A DNA stretch of 64,000 bases, from assembly GCF_020519665.1 (NCBI RefSeq), contig NZ_CP084703.1, forward strand, positions 1,116,001 through 1,180,000, given 5' to 3'. Of this stretch, positions 58,332-64,000 are shown one piece after another; within the stretch, counting starts at the first letter, position 1, and each line of letters starts with the position of its first letter. This DNA comes from Bacillus shivajii. Lineage in GTDB: Bacteria; Bacillota; Bacilli; Bacillales; Salisediminibacteriaceae. The notes beneath the pieces are model-generated. The model saw only the letters and a list, made by a program, of their open reading frames with translations. It ran no database searches and had not been told where the DNA came from. The position numbers and the translations under genes are program-made.

Positions 58332-59747
58332 CTAATCTGTTTTTGCAATGAATTTTGCATATATAAGCGTTAAGACAAATGGTACAACCATTGCAATTGC
58401 CATACCGATAATAAATGGTATCCAGCTAGCTGGAATAATTGATAAGAATGCTGGTAAACCACCGATACCGATAGACGTTGCTAATACACCGTTAATCGCA
58501 ATAAACATCCCTGCAATTGACGCACCGATTATCGCGCAAATAAACGGATAACGGAAGCGAATGTTAACCCCGAACATCGCAGGTTCCGTAATACCTAAAT
58601 ACGCTGAAACCGATGATGTTAATGATAAACCTTTTAAATTTTCATTACGTGTAGCAAACATGATCGCTAATGCTGCCGAACCTTGAGCAATATTTGATAA
58701 CGCTAAGATTGGCCATAAGAAGGTACCATTTCCTGTTCCAACAAGTTGTAAGTCAACTGCTAAAAATGCGTGGTGCATACCAGTAACAACGAGTGGAGCA
58801 TATAACGCACCGTAAATTAAACCACCAATGGCTGGAACGAAGTTAAATAACCACATAAAGAAGCTTGTAATTCCGTTACCCATTGCAAACGTAATTGGGC
58901 CAATAACAATAAACGTTAAAAACCCTGTTACTAATAAAGCGACAACTGGGACAACGAGTAGGTGAATGGATTCAGGAACTCGTTTACGTAAAGCTAATTC
59001 AATTTTTGATAATACATAAGATGCCACTAATACTGGAAGAACTTGACCTTGATAACCGATCGCTTCTACTTCTAGTCCAAATAAATTCCAAATTGGAATC
59101 GTGCCTTCTGCTTGTGCATCACCATAAGCCCAAGCATTTAACAAATCAGGGTGAACAAGAACTAAACCAAGTACAATACCGAGTATTTCACTTCCGCCAA
59201 AACGTTTCACTGCAGACCAACCAATTAACGCAGGTAAGAAAGCGAAAGCGGCACTTGCAATAATATTTATCATTTCAGCGATATCTGCCCATTGTGGATA
59301 AAGCTCAATTAACGATAAGGTATCATGGAAAATACCAGGGTTCGTTAAAATATTATTAATCCCTAATAGTAAACCGGCTGTCACAATCGCTGGTAAAATT
59401 GGAATAAAAATATCAGCTAACGTTTTTACCGCTCGTTGAAACGGATTCATTTTTTCCGAACCAGCATTTTTCACATCTTGTTTTGATGCTTCGCCGATGT
59501 TTGTCATTGCAACCATTTCTCGGTAAACCTGGTCCACAGTGCCTTGTCCAATAATGACTTGGAATTGTCCATTTGTTGAAAAGGAGCCTTTGACAATGTC
59601 AATGGCTTCAAGCTTTTCTTGATCTACCTTCGATTCATCATTTAATGCTAAACGTAGACGAGTTACACAATGTGTTGCTTTATCAATGTTCTCTTCTCCG
59701 CCGAGTGCTTCAAGTATTTCTTTTACTTGCCGCTCATATTTAGCCAT
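58332..59747 (-). CDS. treP: PTS trehalose-specific EIIBC component
   Basis: A 471-aa PTS permease. The EIIB domain (about 1-85) has the phosphorylated Cys in THCVTRLRLAL (about 27) and the EIIC domain (about 105-470) has about ten helices with NNILTNPGIFHD, VTGMHHAF and the GITEPAMFGVN motif (about 396-406) of the glucose/trehalose/sucrose class. TreR-type operators (TTGTATATACAA) upstream point to trehalose. The usual treA and treR neighbours are absent. Phosphotransfer would need an EIIA from elsewhere. AGGAGGG precedes ATG 59747. Confidence 0.92.
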   Translation of the reverse strand: MAKYERQVKEILEALGGEENIDKATHCVTRLRLALNDESKVDQEKLEAIDIVKGSFSTNGQFQVIIGQGTVDQVYREMVAMTNIGEASKQDVKNAGSEKMNPFQRAVKTLADIFIPILPAIVTAGLLLGINNILTNPGIFHDTLSLIELYPQWADIAEMINIIASAAFAFLPALIGWSAVKRFGGSEILGIVLGLVLVHPDLLNAWAYGDAQAEGTIPIWNLFGLEVEAIGYQGQVLPVLVASYVLSKIELALRKRVPESIHLLVVPVVALLVTGFLTFIVIGPITFAMGNGITSFFMWLFNFVPAIGGLIYGALYAPLVVTGMHHAFLAVDLQLVGTGNGTFLWPILALSNIAQGSAALAIMFATRNENLKGLSLTSSVSAYLGITEPAMFGVNIRFRYPFICAIIGASIAGMFIAINGVLATSIGIGGLPAFLSIIPASWIPFIIGMAIAMVVPFVLTLIYAKFIAKTD

Positions 59748-59802
59748 TTAAAACCCTCCTAAAACTTACGATCAAACTAAAATTGATGATGTTACGTTTA
59801 TA

Positions 59803-59816
59803 AGAAGCGCTTACAT
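59803..59816 (-). promoter_or_regulatory. Possible catabolite-responsive element
   Basis: AGAAGCGCTTACAT, read on the minus strand as ATGTAAGCGCTTCT, matches most of the B. subtilis CRE consensus in its left half. It lies about 60 bases upstream of the treP start. Confidence 0.45.
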
Positions 59817-59888
59817 CTTACATGTGAGATATTAAGTATCAATTGCATAAATAGAAGCATCTTCTGATAAATCGCTTTCACGAATACC

Positions 59889-59939
59889 TTGTATATACAA
59901 CTCAATCGCTTACAAACTTATTTTAATTTGTATATACAT
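59889..59939. promoter_or_regulatory. Pair of TreR operators
   Basis: TTGTATATACAA at 59889-59900 is a perfect palindrome, identical to the B. subtilis tre operator as I know it; TTGTATATACAT at 59928-59939 is one base off. Spacing is 39 bases. Confidence 0.85.
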
Positions 59940-60000
59940 GTTTTGCAACTGTTTTCTTGTCGAAATTTGATATTTTTAAATTTCCCCGTAAAAAGAAAAA

Positions 60001-60027
60001 ACACACGCATTTTTCCATAGCGTGTGT
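60001..60027 (-). terminator. Terminator of the YtrABCD-like operon
   Basis: ACACACGC pairs with GCGTGTGT; minus-strand T-run follows. Confidence 0.82.
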
Positions 60028-60037
60028 TTCCAATATT

Positions 60038-61027
60038 TTATTTGTTTTTCACGATCACATTCATTTTCAATATTTTTTTTGACAGAAGATATGAAAAACA
60101 AGCAAAGAGGAGAAAACCAGTCCAGTAAGCAAAAATTCGAATGAACTCGCTATTCCAAGGGGCAATTGATGAAACAAGAATGCCACCTAATAAAGAAAAG
60201 CAAACAGTTATCCCCATGAGAAAAATCGGGTTCAATTGTTTGAAAATAAGAAATTCCCCGTTATGTTCAACTTTATTTCGTTCATATAATAGTGCCCCAA
60301 AGAGAGGCAAAATTAATACGCCGAATAACGGGATTATGATGTCATAACCAGGAGTCATATGAGCAATCGTGTAATAAAACAAAGTTATTTTCATTACCCA
60401 ATTGATAGGATCAATAATAGCTTGAAAATGTACATCTACCATCGCCAATATTAATAAGTAAAAGCCATAAGGAAAGCCTGCAAAAATAAAAGTTAAAACG
60501 ACTTGAGAAATCATTTCTCCTGTAATCGTACCAATAAATAATGCAAAGCTATAAAACAATAAATACGCTAAAAATGGGCCGAAGAATATTTCCGTAAACG
60601 TACCATGTTCTAGTATAAACCTAAATTCAGATTGCCATATAATGAAATAAGCGAGTGTGAAGTGAAGTGCATGAAAAATCGTGATAATGATGGCTCCATA
60701 CATCCATTTTGCTAGGAATAGATCCTTGCGTGAAAAGGGAAGGGAGAACGTAAAGTCATTGCGTCTCGTATTTCTTTCAATTCCTATTAAAAGAGCAGCA
60801 AGAAAGACAAGAGACATAATGATAAGAAAGGTCATAACCCCAGTCGAAAAAACTTCAAATAAATAAAATTGGTGTTGCTGCTGAATGGAACTGATAGGTT
60901 GTGTTCGCCAGTTCTCGATGGATAGAAATGCTTGGAAGGGGAGTTGAATGGCAAACAGGACGAATAAAATAACGACAATAAACTTTGTTTGTTGGAAATT
61001 TTGAATGAAAAGAGCCCGGTGAAACAT
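60038..61027 (-). CDS. ABC transporter permease, YtrC/YtrD-like
   Basis: A 329-aa integral membrane protein with about six to seven helices. The segment LLIGIERNTRRNDFTFSLPFSRKDLFLAKWMYG (split here, about 85-117) is shared almost exactly with its paralogue next door (LIGTERNTRRNDFTFSLPFR), as is EMISQVVLTFIFAGFP. The two permeases arose by duplication. It is the last gene of the operon. Such systems respond to cell-wall antibiotics in B. subtilis (YtrABCDEF). Confidence 0.87.
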   Translation of the reverse strand: MFHRALFIQNFQQTKFIVVILFVLFAIQLPFQAFLSIENWRTQPISSIQQQHQFYLFEVFSTGVMTFLIIMSLVFLAALLIGIERNTRRNDFTFSLPFSRKDLFLAKWMYGAIIITIFHALHFTLAYFIIWQSEFRFILEHGTFTEIFFGPFLAYLLFYSFALFIGTITGEMISQVVLTFIFAGFPYGFYLLILAMVDVHFQAIIDPINWVMKITLFYYTIAHMTPGYDIIIPLFGVLILPLFGALLYERNKVEHNGEFLIFKQLNPIFLMGITVCFSLLGGILVSSIAPWNSEFIRIFAYWTGFLLFACFSYLLSKKILKMNVIVKNK

Positions 61028-61051
61028 GAATAATCCTCCCTCCTTAGGAAT

Positions 61052-62059
61052 TTATTTGTTTTTTACGATTACATTCATACGAAGAATTTTTTGTGAAATG
61101 TAATCAGCAAAAATCATAAAGGTAAAAAAGCCGATCCAGTAGCTAATGATACGTAATGTTTCAGCATTCCAAGGAGCTAATGATGCCATAATCACCCCAC
61201 CGAGTAATGAAAAACAGATGATCATCCCTGTTAAAAAAATTGGATGTAATTGTTTGAATATGAGAAACTCTCCATTATGTTCAACACGGTTTCTTTCATA
61301 CAAAATTACACCTAAAAAGATGGCTAGAGCGATTCCAACCAGTCCAAAAATAACAGATTGAGTAGAAGGATTATGCCAAAATAAATAGCTAAAGATTGTC
61401 AACTGATCTATGAAAATAGGGATATTCACGTAAGTCGAAAAGTTTACATCAATTAGCCCTTGTAATAAAATCCAAAAGCCTGTTGGAAAGACAGCAAAAA
61501 TGAATGTTAAAAAAACTTGTGAGATCATTTCTCCAGCAATCGTTCCAATAAACATCGAAAACGTAAATAAAAGTAAAAATCCGATAAGTGGGCCCCAGAA
61601 AATTTCAGTTAATGTCACTCGTTCTAATACGTAACTAAATTCCGATTGTTTGACAATGAAATATGCGAGCATGAAATGAAACGTATGAAAAAATGAAATA
61701 CACGATGCGCCATAAATTGTTTTAGATAAATAAATTTCTCTTCGACGAAAGGGAAGGGAGAAAGTAAAATCGTTACGTCTTGTATTTCTTTCTGTCCCTA
61801 TTAAAAGACCAGCAAGGAGAATAATTGCCACTGCGACTAAAAAGGGTAAAAGCCCTGCTGAAAATATTTGATGGATTTGATAAGTAAACACTTCAAAAGG
61901 TTGGTTATGAAACTCAGAAAAATACTCTTTTTCTGTACGCCACGATTCAAGCGTAAGTAATGCTTGAAAAGGCAGATGAATGGTAAATAAGACGAAAATC
62001 ATCGACATGATCATTCTTGTTTGCTTGTAATTTTGATATCCTAATCCTTTATGAAACAT
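61052..62059 (-). CDS. ABC transporter permease, YtrC/YtrD-like (paralogue)
   Basis: A 335-aa membrane protein, paralogous to the next permease gene, with the same NDFTFSLPF loop after the second helix. ATG 62059 is the best start: GGAGG lies eight bases upstream, and the two upstream in-frame starts overlap it or the ATPase gene. The start overlaps the ATPase stop by 11 bases. With the ATPase and the other permease it should form a heteromeric exporter. Confidence 0.87.
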   Translation of the reverse strand: MFHKGLGYQNYKQTRMIMSMIFVLFTIHLPFQALLTLESWRTEKEYFSEFHNQPFEVFTYQIHQIFSAGLLPFLVAVAIILLAGLLIGTERNTRRNDFTFSLPFRRREIYLSKTIYGASCISFFHTFHFMLAYFIVKQSEFSYVLERVTLTEIFWGPLIGFLLLFTFSMFIGTIAGEMISQVFLTFIFAVFPTGFWILLQGLIDVNFSTYVNIPIFIDQLTIFSYLFWHNPSTQSVIFGLVGIALAIFLGVILYERNRVEHNGEFLIFKQLHPIFLTGMIICFSLLGGVIMASLAPWNAETLRIISYWIGFFTFMIFADYISQKILRMNVIVKNK

Positions 62060-62924
62060 GATCATCGCCTCCAAGCTTAGCAACGAACACATCTTCTAGT
62101 GACATTGGCAACTCTTCATATAGTAGTGGGTGACTTTGTCGGATCGTTTCTTCTGCTTCTTCATCTATTTTATTAATGATAATCGTATAGACGCGACCTG
62201 TTTGATGAATGATGGTGACACACTCTTCCACTTCTTCTGGCATGTAGTCATGAAAGACAACTTGTGCTTTTTTATACATCGACTTCATCGCATCGAGTTC
62301 ATAATGAGAATCTACTCGACCATCTTTAATCATAATAATTTCATTGGCCATAAATTCAAGCTCATCCAACCTATGAGAAGAAATGATGACTGCAACATCC
62401 TGTGTGGCCACTTCTTCGACTAATATTTTTAAAATCCTTTTCTTTACAATCACGTCTAGCCCATCTGTCGGTTCATCAAGAAGGATATATTTTGCTCTTG
62501 TAGAAAAAGCGACAACGAGAGAGAAGAGTGCCTTCATTCCTTTTGAATAATTACCAATTTTTTTAACTTCTGCTAAGGAGAATCGATCCATCAGTTCGTG
62601 AAAGTATGATTCATCAAACTTCGGATAAATGCTCTTATAAAGGGTTAGCATTTCTTTTGTACTGTAGTTCTTTAATGCTTCTGAAGAATCAGGGACAAAG
62701 ATAATGTCTTCTTTTAAACGAGGGTTCTTAAAAATACTCTCATTGTTCATAAGTACATCGCCTTTTGTAGGGTCTAAAATGCCGACCATTGTTCGAAGTA
62801 GCGTCGTTTTACCAGCACCGTTACGTCCGACAATCCCTACGATACTTCCCGTTTTGACTTCAAAATCAATGTCAGATAAGATCTCTTTTTGGTGGATCTG
62901 TTTTGATAAATGGCTAACTTTCAT
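62049..62924 (-). CDS. ABC transporter ATP-binding protein, YtrB-like
   Basis: A 291-aa ABC ATPase. Walker A GRNGAGKTTLLR (about 33-44), signature NYSKGMKALFSLVVAFST (about 127-144; variant SKGM in place of SGGQ, as in YtrB and BcrA-type subfamilies), Walker B ILLDEPTDGLD and the H-loop SSHRLDE. GGAGG precedes ATG 62924, which overlaps the GntR gene by 11 bases. It drives the adjacent permease pair. Confidence 0.92.
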   Translation of the reverse strand: MKVSHLSKQIHQKEILSDIDFEVKTGSIVGIVGRNGAGKTTLLRTMVGILDPTKGDVLMNNESIFKNPRLKEDIIFVPDSSEALKNYSTKEMLTLYKSIYPKFDESYFHELMDRFSLAEVKKIGNYSKGMKALFSLVVAFSTRAKYILLDEPTDGLDVIVKKRILKILVEEVATQDVAVIISSHRLDELEFMANEIIMIKDGRVDSHYELDAMKSMYKKAQVVFHDYMPEEVEECVTIIHQTGRVYTIIINKIDEEAEETIRQSHPLLYEELPMSLEDVFVAKLGGDDHVS

Positions 62925-63309
62925 GACTTTTTCCTCCAATCTCCTCATACACTTCTTCTAACCAATCTTCTAATTGATCCTTTGTAATTCCTGCGTAATG
63001 GCTGTCAATGATGACTTGTTTTAACGATTGCTTTAATTGATCGATGAACCTTGGATCAAAGATTTGTGAATGCTCGTTTGAAATAAATGTTCCTTTCCCA
63101 CGAATGGTTACAATAACACCTTGTCTTTCTAGCTCACGATACGCTTTACTAACCGTGTTTGGATTAATCACCATTTGCGATGAAAGTTCTCTTACAGAAG
63201 GAAGCTTCTCATTAGGCTGTAATAACTCTTTTGCACACATTTCTTTCACTTGGTGAATAATTTGTTCATATAGTGGCACATTTTTTTTCGGATCGATGTG
63301 AAAATACAT
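62914..63309 (-). CDS. GntR family regulator, YtrA type
   Basis: A 131-aa YtrA-subfamily regulator: winged HTH at about residues 9-75 (YEQIIHQVKEMCAKELL, SVRELSSQMVINPNTVSKAYREL split, GKGTFIS) with a short C-terminal helical tail and no ligand domain. In B. subtilis, YtrA represses its own operon and is released by cell-wall antibiotics. ATG 63309 follows GAAGGTGG; a longer frame to 63339 is less likely. First gene of a four-gene overlapping operon. Confidence 0.93.
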   Translation of the reverse strand: MYFHIDPKKNVPLYEQIIHQVKEMCAKELLQPNEKLPSVRELSSQMVINPNTVSKAYRELERQGVIVTIRGKGTFISNEHSQIFDPRFIDQLKQSLKQVIIDSHYAGITKDQLEDWLEEVYEEIGGKSHES

Positions 63310-63355
63310 CGCTTCACCACCTTCAATGATTGGATTCATTTATTACTATGTATTA

Positions 63356-63380
63356 AGTGTACTATATATACTAATACACT
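63356..63380. promoter_or_regulatory. YtrA-type operator
   Basis: AGTGTA and TACACT form an inverted repeat with a 13-base AT-rich spacer (CTATATATACTAA), which is the layout of YtrA-family operators. It lies 46 bases upstream of the GntR start. Confidence 0.78.
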
Positions 63381-63567
63381 AATTAGTTTGTGTTGTCAAA
63401 AAAAGGAAGTTGATAAGTTGATAAAATGATATTTTATGATGAAAGTTTTTATCCTCTTGTTGATGCGTGTTATATTAAAATGAGAGTGAAGTTTCAGAAA
63501 GTTTGTTTAATGAATGGTCATTTGATGAGAAATGTACACGGTTTGCTTGTACAAAGGGGGAAAACTG

Positions 63568-63825
63568 ATGGAAACGAAAAGCTGGTCTGCAAGTTTAGAG
63601 CATGGGGGGTATGCTGAAAACAAAGATTTAGTAATTGAACATAGTATTGTAGCGGTAGAAGAAACATCTGAAGGTACATCTGTCAATTTAGTCACACCAA
63701 ATGAGTTTGGAAATCCTGAAACGTATTTGAAAGAAATTCTGGAGGAACGGTTTGGTGAGAGCATTCATGTGAAATATATTGATCAATGTGGTTGTGGGGG
63801 CTATGTGTTAAGAGTTTACAAATAA
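63568..63825 (+). CDS. Hypothetical protein with CGCGGYV motif
   Basis: An 85-aa soluble protein of unknown function. The C-terminus DQCGCGGYVLRVYK holds two closely spaced Cys residues (CGC), suited to metal or Fe-S binding or a thiol reaction. The rest is short alternating beta/alpha (DLVIEHSIVAVEETSEG). AAGGGGG precedes ATG 63568. The extended frame from 63532 has no better site. It stands between the ytr-like operon and a GNAT gene, without a clear operon. Confidence 0.65.
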   Translation: METKSWSASLEHGGYAENKDLVIEHSIVAVEETSEGTSVNLVTPNEFGNPETYLKEILEERFGESIHVKYIDQCGCGGYVLRVYK

Positions 63826-63921
63826 ACTCAAAGGGATCAATATCATGGAAAGTCGCTAGTAAAAGTGTGAAGTCGCAAGGAAATCGAAAAAGTGTTGAAG
63901 AAATGGAAAAGTGGTGAACAA

Positions 63922-64000
63922 ATGAGGATTCGCTCAATAGAAACGACTGATTCAAAAGATTTTTTACATTTAAATAAACAACTGGATTCAGAAACATCGT
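63922..64000 (+). CDS. Truncated gene at window edge, probably GNAT
   Basis: An ORF starting at ATG 63922 (MRIRSIETTDSKDFLHLNKQ) runs off the end of the window. The pattern (short beta strand, then a D-x-x-D-F-L-x-L helix) is that of a GNAT N-terminus. GTGGTG is a modest ribosome binding site. Confidence 0.55.
   Translation, partial: MRIRSIETTDSKDFLHLNKQLDSETS

Noticed and set aside
58166-58360. 64-codon ORF overlapping the end of treP
   Set aside because: It contains the treP terminator hairpin and lacks a clear ribosome binding site.

Overview
The window looks like chromosome from a spore-forming, low-GC Firmicute of the Bacillaceae. It carries spoVR, the spore photoproduct lyase operon splAB, FosB, a YtrA-type GntR regulator with its ABC transporter, an RsbR/STAS protein and strong AGGAGG-type ribosome binding sites. 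Secreted lipoproteins have very acidic mature N-termini (runs of D/E), which fits an alkaliphilic or haloalkaliphilic lifestyle; this is inference. No rRNA, tRNA, phage or CRISPR array was seen.

Layout. 0.1-9 kb: spoVR with a sigma-E-like promoter, an Lrp regulator, ktrA without ktrB, Mn catalase, family II pyrophosphatase, an M42 peptidase, pgeF, and a small Fur-box operon of unknown function. 9.3-19.6 kb: a zinc-starvation island with seven Zur-like operators. It holds zinc-free S14 (rpsN paralogue), two COG0523 GTPases, dCTP deaminase, a SufU-like protein, a FeoB-like membrane protein without a G domain, a flavoprotein with a CCxxxCxC tail, FolE2, a YcgR/YcgQ-type pair, an unknown 120-aa protein and a His-rich protein. 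19.9-24.5 kb: a Fur-controlled iron ABC system with two almost identical solute-binding lipoproteins and a permease but no ATPase. 24.7-28.4 kb: small accessory genes, including a HAD protein and a retropepsin-like protein that each lack the catalytic Asp. 28.9-35 kb: oligopeptide ABC transporter. 35-48.9 kb: pepF, panE-like, a 3D cell-wall protein, a methionine aminopeptidase, DUF421, RsbR-like, a group of GNAT proteins (one fused to an S51 peptidase) and fosB. 49.5-51.6 kb: a MerR regulator overlapping an AidB-like acyl-CoA dehydrogenase. 54-64 kb: splAB, UbiB-family kinase with a phasin-like protein, orphan treP with two TreR-type operators, and a ytrABCD-like operon.

How the parts work together. 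The zinc island follows a substitution logic: zinc-free versions of zinc-dependent enzymes and ribosomal proteins (S14, FolE2 and probably Dcd for dCMP deaminase), plus GTPase chaperones and membrane proteins that could move or allocate the remaining metal. The least explained part is the FeoB-like/flavoprotein pair driven from a perfect Zur palindrome shared with folE2. The iron locus next to it has duplicated Fur promoters.

The intergenic space is rich in repeats: a GTGCCTGGCAC palindrome family mostly at 3' ends of genes, two copies of a ~115-bp element with long terminal inverted repeats, a GGGACCAGGTCCC family, a CTGCGACGAGTAACCGCAG hairpin family that becomes a 32-bp tandem array, a 21-bp tandem array in front of pgeF, and 80-bp and 67-bp tandem duplications.
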